From the NCBI RefSeq assembly GCF_001941425.1, contig NZ_CP009244.1:434001-498000 (forward strand): a stretch of 64,000 bases of DNA. Direction: 5' to 3'. This DNA is from Corynebacterium ammoniagenes DSM 20306 (lineage in GTDB: Bacteria > Actinomycetota > Actinomycetes > Mycobacteriales > Mycobacteriaceae). Below, one piece after another: positions 27,552 to 35,292 of the stretch (position 1 is the first letter of the stretch; the number at the start of each line of letters is the position of its first letter). The notes beneath the pieces are model-generated. The model had not been told where the DNA came from. It saw only the letters and a list, made by a program, of their open reading frames with translations, and made no database searches. The position numbers were made by a program, and so were the translations under genes.

Positions 27552-27623
27552 GGCGGTGTAGCTCAGTGGTAGAGCAAGCGACTCATAATCGCTGTGTCGC
27601 GAGTTCAATTCTCGCCATCGCTA
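27552..27623 (+). tRNA. tRNA-Met (CAT)
   Basis: A 72-nt tRNA. GGCGGTG pairs with CATCGCT with two G-T pairs. The anticodon stem AGCGA/TCGCT closes the loop CTCATAA, anticodon CAT. The position in the Thr-Met-Trp cluster before secE matches the usual actinobacterial order. The pairing at the acceptor end suggests elongator rather than initiator tRNA. Confidence 0.92.
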
Positions 27624-27721
27624 CCGGGTAAATGCTCCCGCAACATCGATTGCAAAATCGGCGAAGCAGGATGTGTTTTATATCCCAGATGATGACTCTG
27701 GTAACGTGTACATCGTCTTAA

Positions 27722-27794
27722 AGGGGCGTGGCGCAATTGGTAGCGCAACGGTCTCCAAAACCGTAGGTTGCAGGTTCGAGTCCTGTCGCCCCTG
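27722..27794 (+). tRNA. tRNA-Trp (CCA)
   Basis: Acceptor arms AGGGGCG and CGCCCCT pair fully; the anticodon loop CTCCAAA has anticodon CCA; the T-loop is TTCGAGT. The tRNA is followed directly by an encoded CCA at 27795-27797. Confidence 0.95.
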
Positions 27795-27804
27795 CCAAAT
27801 ACAT

Positions 27805-27838
27805 AGTGAGGCCCGGCCAGCAATGGTCGGGCCTCACT
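27805..27838 (+). terminator. Hairpin between tRNA-Trp and secE
   Basis: AGTGAGGCCCG pairs with CGGGCCTCACT (11 bp) with further pairing toward the loop. It separates the tRNA transcript from the secE-nusG unit. The T-run is weak. Confidence 0.7.
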
Positions 27839-27944
27839 GCTATTTCAATGGTTGGCCGCTAGGGTGGGCTTTGGTAGACTCATCCAGGTTCAATAAGATC
27901 TGCGAAGATCTTTGTACGTATTTTTCTTGAGGAGCATTCTCACC

Positions 27945-28262
27945 GTGACTGACAATTCTGGGGCACAACGCCCAACAGGCAAGCGCCAACGCTCAGGTGC
28001 TGCTGAGACGTCCACGGATGCGTACCAGAACAAGCGTGTCGTACGCGTTGAAAGCGGTGAAGGTGACGGCAAGCCAGGCGGCGGTGCCGTAACTTTCGTG
28101 CCGGAGGTTGTCTCCGAAATCAAGAAGGTTGTCTGGCCAACCGCCAAGGAAATGGTGCAGTACACCCTTGTTGTATTCGCCTTCCTCATCATTTTGACTG
28201 CTTTGGTGTGGGGCGTAGATACGCTCACCGGCATGGGCATAGAATGGTTGCTAGTTCGCTAG
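27945..28262 (+). CDS. secE: Preprotein translocase subunit SecE
   Basis: A 105-residue protein with a hydrophilic N-terminus of about 55 residues, the conserved amphipathic helix (EVVSEIKKVVWPTAKEM) and one C-terminal membrane helix. It stabilises SecY in the Sec channel. The start is GTG at 27945 (TDNSGAQRPTG) with GAGGAG about 10 nt upstream; the frame opens earlier at 27912. It is followed by nusG as in nearly all actinobacteria. Confidence 0.95.
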   Translation: MTDNSGAQRPTGKRQRSGAAETSTDAYQNKRVVRVESGEGDGKPGGGAVTFVPEVVSEIKKVVWPTAKEMVQYTLVVFAFLIILTALVWGVDTLTGMGIEWLLVR

Positions 28263-28371
28263 CGTTATACAAAATAGCTTTTTTCCCGTAGAATAGCCGC
28301 TAAGTTCACTATCATCCCGCTAGTTCCTCCCCGTGGAACGGCGGGATAATTTATTGAAGATGGAGCACAAT

Positions 28372-29259
28372 ATGACCGAAAATAACGAGAGCACCAACCC
28401 CGAAGACACCGCCAACAACGTCGGCGAGGCTTTTATCGAATCCATGCAGACCCAGGCTGCGGAAGCAGTCGAGGCCGCTGAAGACGCAGACACGAATCCA
28501 GCAGGAACTGAGCCAACAGAAGCTGAGTCAGCAGAAGCTGAATCCGTAGAAGCCGAGCCAGCCGAGGCTGAGCCAGAAGCGGAGGAAGCAGCCGCTGAGG
28601 GTGATGCAGATGCGGATTACCGTCGTCGTTTGCGCAAGTACACCAAGGAGCTCAAGGAGCTTCCTGGTCAGTGGTACATCATCCAGTGCTACTCCGGCTA
28701 CGAAAACAAAGTAAAGACCAACCTTGATATGCGTGCGCAGACTTTGGAAGTAGAAGACTCCATCTTCGATGTTGTTGTGCCTATCGAGCAGGTCTTGGAA
28801 AACAAAGACGGCAAGAAGAAGCTCGTCAAGCGTAAATTGCTGCCAGGCTATGTCTTGGTGCGCATGGAGCTTAACGATGCCGCGTGGTCGGTTGTTCGTG
28901 ACACCCCAGGTGTTACCAGCTTCGTGGGCAACGAAGGCAATGCCACCCCAGTGAAGCACCGCGACGTGGCGAAGTTCTTGCTGCCAAAGGAAGGCGCAGC
29001 AGCCGCAGGCGATGCAGCTGCCAATGCCGCCGAGGGCGAGCAGGTCATCTCCATGCCAGAGAAGGAAGAGGCCAAGAAGTACGCACACGACTACGTCGTT
29101 GGCGAAGCAGTGACTATCTTGTCTGGCCCATTTGCCTCCGTATCGGCAACGATTTCCGAAATTGATGAAGAAACCGGCAAGATGGTTGGCCTAGTCTCCA
29201 TCTTCGGCCGTGAGACCCCAGTGGAGCTTTCCCCAACCGAGATTGAGCGCATCAATTAA
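28372..29259 (+). CDS. nusG: Transcription termination/antitermination factor NusG
   Basis: A 295-residue NusG. The core begins near residue 90 with GQWYIIQCYSGYENKVKTNL (NGN domain) and ends with a KOW domain (GEAVTILSGPFASVSATISE). An Ala/Glu-rich acidic extension of about 80 residues precedes the core, with AE-type repeats. ATG at 28372 is chosen because GGAG lies 7 nt upstream; earlier in-frame ATGs lack this. It binds RNA polymerase and couples it to ribosomes. It shares a transcript with secE and is followed by a terminator. Confidence 0.95.
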   Translation: MTENNESTNPEDTANNVGEAFIESMQTQAAEAVEAAEDADTNPAGTEPTEAESAEAESVEAEPAEAEPEAEEAAAEGDADADYRRRLRKYTKELKELPGQWYIIQCYSGYENKVKTNLDMRAQTLEVEDSIFDVVVPIEQVLENKDGKKKLVKRKLLPGYVLVRMELNDAAWSVVRDTPGVTSFVGNEGNATPVKHRDVAKFLLPKEGAAAAGDAAANAAEGEQVISMPEKEEAKKYAHDYVVGEAVTILSGPFASVSATISEIDEETGKMVGLVSIFGRETPVELSPTEIERIN

Positions 29260-29293
29260 TTTGGGTAATACCCCGCCTCTAGATTAGGCTAGG

Positions 29294-29331
29294 TCGACGT
29301 GTGTAAATTTGCTTGCACACGTCGATTTTTT
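29294..29331 (+). terminator. Rho-independent terminator after nusG
   Basis: TCGACGTGTG and CACACGTCGA form a perfect 10-bp stem followed by TTTTTTC. It separates the secE-nusG unit from rplK-rplA. Confidence 0.9.
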
Positions 29332-29426
29332 CATTTACTCCCCGGTGGCCGCACAAGGTGGCATCCGGACGGGCCCTGCTATTCATCGTGGTGGGATAAC
29401 CCGGTATCACGGAAAGAGGTAATTCG

Positions 29427-29873
29427 ATGGCACCTAAGAAAAAGAAGAAGGCCACAGGCTTTATCAAGCTGCAGATCGAAGCAGGCGCTGCTAACCCAGC
29501 TCCTCCAGTTGGTCCTGCACTTGGTGCACACGGCGTCAACATCATGGAATTCTGCAAGGCGTACAACGCTGCAACCGAATCCATGCGCGGCAACGTCATC
29601 CCAGTAGAAATCACCGTCTACGAAGACCGTTCCTTCGACTTCATCCTGAAGTCCCCACCAGCAGCTAAGCTGCTGCTCAAGGCTGCAGGCGTCAAGAAGG
29701 GCTCCGGCGTTCCACACACCGACAAGGTCGGCTCTGTGACTTGGGATCAGTGCAAGGAAATTGCAGAGACCAAGAAGAACGACCTCAACGCTCGTGACAT
29801 CGAGGCCGGCGCAGCGATCATCGCTGGTACCGCTCGTTCCATGGGCATCACCGTTGACGGCGCTCCAGAATAA
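29427..29873 (+). CDS. rplK: 50S ribosomal protein L11
   Basis: A 148-residue L11 with the N-terminal [23 protein letters not shown] segment and a C-terminal rRNA-binding domain. It forms the GTPase-associated centre with 23S rRNA and is the thiopeptide target. AAAGAGGTAA lies a few bases before the ATG. Together with rplA it forms the usual L11-L1 pair. Confidence 0.97.
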   Translation: MAPKKKKKATGFIKLQIEAGAANPAPPVGPALGAHGVNIMEFCKAYNAATESMRGNVIPVEITVYEDRSFDFILKSPPAAKLLLKAAGVKKGSGVPHTDKVGSVTWDQCKEIAETKKNDLNARDIEAGAAIIAGTARSMGITVDGAPE

Positions 29874-29954
29874 ACAATTTCATGTGGCAGGGCCTGCTCT
29901 GGCCCGTTAAACACCACAACAATCCACCATCTCATTCTTAAGGATTTGATTTAA

Positions 29955-30671
29955 ATGAGCAGGAACTCCAAGGCATACAAGGCAGCAGCGGAACTCGTTG
30001 ACCGCGACCGCCTGTACCGTCCACTCGAGGCAGCGAAGCTGGCGAAGGAAACTTCGTCGAAGAACTTCGACGCAACCGTTGACGTCGCTTTCCGCTTGGG
30101 CGTTGACCCACGTAAGGCAGACCAGCTGGTTCGCGGCACCGTATCTTTGCCACACGGCACCGGTAAGGACGTTCGCGTCGCAGTCTTCGCTGAAGGCGAA
30201 AAGGCTACCGAGGCAGCAGAAGCTGGCGCAGACATCGTCGGCACCGAAGAACTCCTCGAGGCCATCAACGGTGGCAACCTGGACTTCGACGTTGCTATTG
30301 CAACCCCAGACCAGATGGCCAAGGTTGGCCGCGTAGCCCGCGTTCTGGGCCCGCGTGGTTTGATGCCTAACCCTAAGACCGGCACCGTTACCAACGACGT
30401 TGCGAAGGCAGTTGCAGACGTTAAGGGCGGCAAGATCTCCTTCCGCGTTGACAAGGCAGCTAACCTGCACGCAATGATTGGTAAGGCATCCTTCGATGCT
30501 GAGAAGCTGGCTGAGAACTACGGCGCATTGCTCGACGAGCTTATGCGTATCAAGCCATCTTCCTCAAAGGGTATCTACCTGCGTAAGGTCACCCTGTCCA
30601 CGACCAACGGTCCTGGCATCCCAGTCGATGGTTCTGTACAGAAGGGCTACGCAGAGGAAGCCTCTAACTAG
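29955..30671 (+). CDS. rplA: 50S ribosomal protein L1
   Basis: A 238-residue L1 with the RNA-binding segments [15 protein letters not shown] and [18 protein letters not shown]. It builds the L1 stalk and in many bacteria represses the L11-L1 mRNA. It lies 81 bp after rplK. The start has AAGGATT 10 nt upstream. A strong terminator follows. Confidence 0.97.
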   Translation: MSRNSKAYKAAAELVDRDRLYRPLEAAKLAKETSSKNFDATVDVAFRLGVDPRKADQLVRGTVSLPHGTGKDVRVAVFAEGEKATEAAEAGADIVGTEELLEAINGGNLDFDVAIATPDQMAKVGRVARVLGPRGLMPNPKTGTVTNDVAKAVADVKGGKISFRVDKAANLHAMIGKASFDAEKLAENYGALLDELMRIKPSSSKGIYLRKVTLSTTNGPGIPVDGSVQKGYAEEASN

Positions 30672-30685
30672 TCATTCAAACGCTT

Positions 30686-30714
30686 AACGCCCTCACTTTT
30701 GTGAGGGCGTTTTC
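30686..30714 (+). terminator. Rho-independent terminator after rplA
   Basis: AACGCCCTCAC pairs with GTGAGGGCGTT (11 bp) around a TTTT loop and is followed by TTTCG. Confidence 0.9.
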
Positions 30715-30756
30715 GTCTTAGTACAGCCCTTGTATTTCCGAGGGAGGAAAGGCGCA

Positions 30757-31275
30757 ATGCGAGATAACAGCGACCCAAGCTACCGCGATTTGTCGTACCC
30801 ACGGCACATGGTCGGGGCGAGTCTTGCGCTTGCCGATGCCACCTGGATCCCGGATAGCACTTGGCACGTCGTGGACTACTCGGACAAGATTGGCCACGGG
30901 GAGGCTGATTTCTCGCAGGCGGTAGATAACCTCTTATCCTGGCGAGCGCACCGCGCCGCACGTGTTCGCGTCAAAGGTGAGCCCACTGTCGGGGAAACCG
31001 TGCAACTGTATTTCGGCCCGACTGTCTCGCCGTGCCGAATAATTTCAGTTGAACGCAGTCCACAGCGCGTGGCTTTGGTCTACGGCACCATGTACGGCCA
31101 TATCGAATGCGGCGAAGAAGCCTTTATTATTGAGCGTAATTCGGCTGATGACGTCATCGGACGCTGCGTGGCTTTTTCACGTCATTCATGGTGGCTAGCC
31201 AGGGTATTTAGTACGCCCGCTCGCTACGTTCAGTGGTGGGCAACGCGGCGCTATGTACGGGGCATGGCACCGTGA
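30757..31275 (+). CDS. DUF1990 family protein
   Basis: A 172-residue protein. The DUF1990 pattern is recognisable: RDLSYPRHMVGASL near the start, an IGHGEADFSQAVDNLLSWRAH segment, and the C-terminal GTMYGHIECGEEAFIIER and AFSRHSWWLAR stretches. No function is known for the family. ATG at 30757 is chosen because GGAGGAAAGG is 4-13 nt upstream; the frame opens at 30730. It sits alone between two ribosomal protein units. Confidence 0.8.
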   Translation: MRDNSDPSYRDLSYPRHMVGASLALADATWIPDSTWHVVDYSDKIGHGEADFSQAVDNLLSWRAHRAARVRVKGEPTVGETVQLYFGPTVSPCRIISVERSPQRVALVYGTMYGHIECGEEAFIIERNSADDVIGRCVAFSRHSWWLARVFSTPARYVQWWATRRYVRGMAP

Positions 31276-31304
31276 TTTGGAAAATGTGGTAGTAGCGCGT
31301 TAAG

Positions 31305-31497
31305 GTAAGTCCCGAAGTTTGAACGAGCCTTTCTGGTTCGCGCTCAAGTTTCACCGAAGACCGTAGGTTATCTGAAATCCGTTCAGATCGAAGGTCCCCG
31401 CACTCATCGGGGCAGCCCACGCAGGAGACACTTGTTGCACTCTAAGTCTGAAAAAGACTTGTTTGTGTGGCCTCGTGCTCTTGCACGGGGCTTTTTT
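31305..31497 (+). promoter_or_regulatory. Ribosomal protein L10 leader with attenuator
   Basis: The 5' region of rplJ contains the element typical of L10 leaders: CCGAAGACCGTAGGTTATC (31354-31372) and CCCACGCAGGAG (31417-31428) flank paired segments. The leader ends with GCCTCGTGC / GCACGGGGC (31470-31491) followed by TTTTTT, an intrinsic terminator 66 nt before the rplJ start. L10 (with L7/L12) is expected to bind the leader and shift the balance to termination. Boundaries are approximate. Confidence 0.8.
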
Positions 31498-31563
31498 GAT
31501 GCCTGTCATCAAATTTGCTCCGGCGGAACAAAAGAGATGTTTTGAAAGGAGGCGAGTAAGAAA

Positions 31564-32079
31564 ATGGCAAACCCAAAGAACACTGCGGAGTTGGCTGAGC
31601 TGAAGGAAAAGATCGCTGAATCCTCTTCCATCGTTATCACCGAGTACCGCGGCCTGTCTGTTGCACAGCTTCAGGAGCTGCGCACCAACCTGGGCTTTGA
31701 TGTTGATTACTCCGTCGCCAAGAACACCCTCTTCAAGATCGCTGCCAACGAAGCTGGCATCGAAGGCCTTGACGAACACCTCTCCGGCCCAACCGCTTTC
31801 GCCTTCATCAAGGGCGAAGCAGTCGACGCTGCAAAGGTTATGAAGAAGTTCGCCGATGACAACGAAGCACTTGTTGTCAAGGGCGGCTACATGGACGGCA
31901 GCGCACTGTCTGCTGACCAAGTCAAGGCTATCGCCGACCTGGACAACCGCGAGACCACTCTCGCAAAGCTGGCTGGCGCAATGAAGGGCAACTTGGCAAA
32001 GGCCGCTGGCCTGTTCAATGCCCCTGCTTCTCAGGTTGCACGCCTTTCGGCTGCACTGCAGGAGAAGAAGGAAGCTTAA
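31564..32079 (+). CDS. rplJ: 50S ribosomal protein L10
   Basis: A 171-residue L10, the base of the L7/L12 stalk. The N-terminal domain (about 1-130; [16 protein letters not shown]) binds 23S rRNA and L11, and a C-terminal helix (about 135-171) binds L7/L12 dimers. GGAGG lies 10 nt before the ATG. It is preceded by an L10 leader and followed by rplL 76 bp later. Confidence 0.97.
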   Translation: MANPKNTAELAELKEKIAESSSIVITEYRGLSVAQLQELRTNLGFDVDYSVAKNTLFKIAANEAGIEGLDEHLSGPTAFAFIKGEAVDAAKVMKKFADDNEALVVKGGYMDGSALSADQVKAIADLDNRETTLAKLAGAMKGNLAKAAGLFNAPASQVARLSAALQEKKEA

Positions 32080-32155
32080 GTCGCACACCACGTGCGCACC
32101 ACAAACAACAATTTGTCGGGTTTAGAAAAAACCGACTACAGAAAGGATGCCTACC

Positions 32156-32542
32156 ATGGCTAAGCTCACCAAGGACGAGCTCATTGAAGCGTTCAAGGAA
32201 ATGACCCTCATCGAACTCTCCGAGTTCGTTAAGGAATTCGAAGAGGTCTTCGACGTAACCGCTGCTGCTCCTGTAGCTGCTGTTGCTGCTGCACCAGGTG
32301 CAGAAGCTGCTGCTGCTGAGGAAGAGAAGGACGAGTTTGACGTTGTCCTGACCGATGCTGGCGCAAAGAAGATCGGCGTCATTAAGGCTGTTCGCGAACT
32401 CGTTTCCGGCCTGGGCCTGAAGGAAGCTAAGGAGCTCGTAGAGGGCGCACCTAAGGCTATCCTCGAAGGCGCAAACAAGGACGACGCTGAAGCTGCTAAG
32501 GCTAAGCTGGAAGAAGCTGGCGCTTCCGTCGAGCTCAAGTAA
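32156..32542 (+). CDS. rplL: 50S ribosomal protein L7/L12
   Basis: A 128-residue stalk protein: N-terminal dimerisation helices ([14 protein letters not shown]), an Ala-rich hinge (about 40-62), and a C-terminal factor-binding domain with [23 protein letters not shown] at 32156 is used rather than the in-frame ATG at 32147, since GAAAGGA has better spacing to it. It is in one operon with rplJ and ends before a terminator. Confidence 0.97.
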   Translation: MAKLTKDELIEAFKEMTLIELSEFVKEFEEVFDVTAAAPVAAVAAAPGAEAAAAEEEKDEFDVVLTDAGAKKIGVIKAVRELVSGLGLKEAKELVEGAPKAILEGANKDDAEAAKAKLEEAGASVELK

Positions 32543-32564
32543 TTTCGAGCTAACCTTTAAAAAC

Positions 32565-32610
32565 CCTCCGCAACCGTTGGAATTTTCATTCGGTTGTCGG
32601 AGGATTTTTT
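32565..32610 (+). terminator. Rho-independent terminator after rplL
   Basis: CCTCCGCAACCG pairs with CGGTTGTCGGAGG with one bulged base, followed by ATTTTTTG. The rest of the gap to 32825 shows no gene. Confidence 0.85.
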
Positions 32611-32825
32611 GATCCCAAGGCGTCTTGGATTTGCGCTGTCCGCAAGGCGGCTCTAAGTGGGCGAGAGTCCAGTTGCTGCTTAACAGTGGCTACATCCGCA
32701 TCGAAAAGCGTCGTGCGTGTCCGTCGGTAGTCTGGGGCGTTGGCGCACCGGAGTAATTGCCTGTGCGCTCTAATTCAGAAGACGTTTTAACGCAGTTTCG
32801 AAAAGATTGAGGAGAATTTTCCACA

Positions 32826-33836
32826 ATGTCTAACAACACAAGTACTCAAATCCAACTTACTAACCGACCTACCGGATGGCCAACGCATGATGATTTCCGA
32901 GCAGCCACCGTCGAATACCACGAACTGGAACCAGGGCAGGTTCGCGTTCGCAATGAGTTCGTCTCTGTCGACCCTTATATGCGCGGGCGTATGAATGACA
33001 CACGCAGCTATGTCGCACCGTTTGCACTTGGTGAGACTATTACCGGGGGAGCAGTAGGCCGCGTGATTGAGTCGGCATCAGATTCGTTGGAGGTAGGCAC
33101 TGCGGTGCTACACCAGCATGGCTGGACCGATATTATCCAAGCCGACGCCGAGACCTTCCGTCCCGTGCCGGATATTGACGGAGTTCCACTATCCGTGCAC
33201 CTGCACATCTTGGGCATGACAGGGCTTACTGCCTATGTCGGCCTGACCGCTATTGCTGGTTTGAACAAGGGCGATACAGTATTTGTCTCCGGTGCAGCTG
33301 GTGCCGTGGGTACCGCCGTTGGCCAAATCGCTAAGCAGCTGGGGGCTGGGCGGGTAATCGGTTCTGCGGGCTCAGCCGATAAGGTTGCTTTGCTTACGGA
33401 AAAATATGGCTACGATGAGGCCTTTAATTACAAGGAAGTTAATGTCCGCGAGCAGCTGCCGAAGTCAGCTCCAGATGGCGTTGATGTCTACTACGACAAC
33501 GTTGGCGGGGACCACTTGGAAGCAGCGCTGGATGTCATGAATGACGGCGGTCGCATCGCGTTGTGCGGCGCCATCTCAGGATACAACGCCACCGATCGCA
33601 CCCCAGGGCCGGATAACATGGCCAATATTATTACCCGCGGGCTCAAGCTGGAAGGGTTCACCTTGGCCAATTACTTGGACCTAGCGCCGGAGTTCCGCGA
33701 GAAGATGAGCCCATGGTTTGCTGAAGGCAAGATTACTTACGATGAGACCGTCGTTGACGGCATCGAGAACACCGTCGATGCTTTCCTTAACATGATGCGC
33801 GGCGGCAATACCGGCAAGATGCTGGTCCGAATTTAA
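32826..33836 (+). CDS. Zinc-independent MDR NADP-dependent oxidoreductase
   Basis: A 336-residue medium-chain dehydrogenase/reductase of the CurA/leukotriene B4 12-hydroxydehydrogenase type. Seen are VDPYMRGRMND (N-terminal signature), the glycine-rich nucleotide motif VSGAAGAVGTAVGQIAKQLGA, DVYYDNVGGDHLEAAL, and CGAISGYN. No zinc ligands are present. The substrate is probably an alpha,beta-unsaturated carbonyl compound, not definable here. TTGAGGAG lies about 13 nt before ATG. The stop overlaps that of the convergent DUF3068 gene. Confidence 0.88.
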   Translation: MSNNTSTQIQLTNRPTGWPTHDDFRAATVEYHELEPGQVRVRNEFVSVDPYMRGRMNDTRSYVAPFALGETITGGAVGRVIESASDSLEVGTAVLHQHGWTDIIQADAETFRPVPDIDGVPLSVHLHILGMTGLTAYVGLTAIAGLNKGDTVFVSGAAGAVGTAVGQIAKQLGAGRVIGSAGSADKVALLTEKYGYDEAFNYKEVNVREQLPKSAPDGVDVYYDNVGGDHLEAALDVMNDGGRIALCGAISGYNATDRTPGPDNMANIITRGLKLEGFTLANYLDLAPEFREKMSPWFAEGKITYDETVVDGIENTVDAFLNMMRGGNTGKMLVRI

Positions 33837-34789
33837 CGCTTACGGCGAGGCCAGAAGGTGCCAACGAGGCCTAAGACTGCGAGGATACCGCCGCCGATAA
33901 GCAGGCCGAGACGCACATTGCGGGCGGTGGATTCTTTCGGCACCTCCGCGGCTTGGGCCAGCATGGCGGCGCGGTCTTCATCCGTGCTTGAGGCGTTGAG
34001 CACCAGGGCATCGTGATCGGCATTGCCCTCGCGGTCCGCGTAGTAGTCGTGGATGTCTACATCCATGCCGATCAGCAAACCGGTTTCTTGATCCACATAG
34101 AGCTCACGGGTTCCAGAATGGAAAAGGTAGCCGGCCTCGGTACCGCCGTCTTCAGTTTCTAACTGCGTGGTATTAAAAGCACCGGCGTACAACGTGGCAA
34201 CATTGACCGGCTCAATTTCTTGGTGGTAGCGGTAGACGGTGCGGCCGTCAACTTCGAGCTCTTCTTCAAAGACTGCATCCCGTGCTGCCCTTAACGTGGG
34301 ATCATAAGCCGGGTATGTGGTCTTGGCGGCATCGGAAGGAAACTTAAACCAATAGCCATCGACCGCCGAGGTGGTCATGGGGGAGGCGAGTTGGTAGCTA
34401 ATGTCTGCCTCGCTGGTGGCTTCACCAGTAATGCGGTCAATGGAGTAATTCCAGATTTGTGCCTGCACCAAGTTCTCGATGGCACCATCGTCGCCAAAGC
34501 CGCGGAACGTTGATTCACCAATGCTGACGGTCGCATTTTGTGCATCCGAAGGATCTTGGACGTCCACGTGCATCTGATAAGTGACCGGACCGTTGTATTC
34601 CTCGGTGCCTTCTTCGCTCCTTTTTAAAGCGGTGCCATCTTCATCGGTCAACGTATAGGTTGCGCCAGTCAGATCGAGGGGAAGTCGCGCGCTGGCATGT
34701 AAAAATTGCGGGGTCACAATGCCTGCAACCAGCAGGGCGACGCCGAGACCTAGCAGCACAATGGAGATAACTCGAGACTTTGGCAGCAT
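33833..34789 (-). CDS. DUF3068 family membrane protein
   Basis: A 318-residue protein with an N-terminal membrane helix (about 7-28), a large extracytoplasmic beta-rich domain (about 30-285; YNGPVTYQMHVDVQDPSD and WNYSIDRITGEATS) and a C-terminal helix followed by WPRRKR. This is the DUF3068 layout, sometimes listed as porin PorA family in actinobacteria. Its function is not established. Convergent with the oxidoreductase, with overlapping stop codons. The initiation ATG at 34789 precedes the hydrophobic segment. Confidence 0.82.
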   Translation of the reverse strand: MLPKSRVISIVLLGLGVALLVAGIVTPQFLHASARLPLDLTGATYTLTDEDGTALKRSEEGTEEYNGPVTYQMHVDVQDPSDAQNATVSIGESTFRGFGDDGAIENLVQAQIWNYSIDRITGEATSEADISYQLASPMTTSAVDGYWFKFPSDAAKTTYPAYDPTLRAARDAVFEEELEVDGRTVYRYHQEIEPVNVATLYAGAFNTTQLETEDGGTEAGYLFHSGTRELYVDQETGLLIGMDVDIHDYYADREGNADHDALVLNASSTDEDRAAMLAQAAEVPKESTARNVRLGLLIGGGILAVLGLVGTFWPRRKR

Positions 34790-35063
34790 GGATATTTAGT
34801 CTACCTGTCGCCTAGGTAATCTAATGGCGCGCGGGCCGTATGTTTCATATTCCCGAAAGCTCGTGGTAGATTGCCGCGGTAGGACACGACGTGCAATGAC
34901 ACTTAAGTCCGCGCGGTAGTGCTGCCAGATTTCTTAGCTGTTTGTGCACACCAAGGCCCAAAATACCGATATTGGTAGAGTGTGTGTAAGAATTGACACC
35001 AGCACACCGCGCGTAAGCTGCAGTGATCCGGAGCAGCTTGTGCAATAGTCGTTGTCGAATAAA

Positions 35064-35081
35064 AAAGTCAAGTCTGACTTT
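35064..35081. promoter_or_regulatory. Palindrome overlapping the rpoB promoter -35
   Basis: AAAGTCA-AGTC-TGACTTT is a perfect 7-bp inverted repeat with a 4-bp spacer. It overlaps the -35 hexamer at 35079-35084, so a bound protein could block or recruit polymerase. Confidence 0.45.
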
Positions 35082-35107
35082 ACATGGGGGAAAAGTTAGA
35101 CTAGGCT
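35079..35107 (+). promoter_or_regulatory. Putative rpoBC promoter
   Basis: TTTACA (35079-35084) and TAGGCT (35102-35107) are separated by 17 bp. The match to housekeeping sigma factor consensus is moderate. The start of transcription would be near 35114. Confidence 0.5.
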
Positions 35108-35292
35108 ATTTCTTTGCGCTGGAATCCGGATCTTCAGTGCGCATTTAGCCTTGACGAGCGGTGATGGCAAAGCCGATTTGACAGGGTGATTTTGTGCTAT
35201 CTGAACCCGATTATTCCACAGCAGACCGAATGCTAAATCTACCAGCGGTTTTCGTTCTTCAAGGTGGTTCTTGACAGAGCGTTCCGCGTGAG

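Larger units (their letters stand above)
34790..35292. other. rpoB upstream region, 503 bp
   Basis: No gene-like frame was found here. It holds the presumed rpoB promoter at 35079-35107 and a palindrome overlapping it. The leader from the inferred start to rpoB is about 180 nt. The left half (34790-35040) contains nothing I could assign. Confidence 0.6.

Noticed and set aside
35102..35113. Possible DtxR iron box near the rpoB promoter (TAGGCTATT)
   Set aside because: Only a weak half-site; it reads better as the -10 hexamer.
35200..35230. TTGACA at about 35177 as a second rpoB promoter
   Set aside because: No acceptable -10 hexamer at 16-18 bp spacing.
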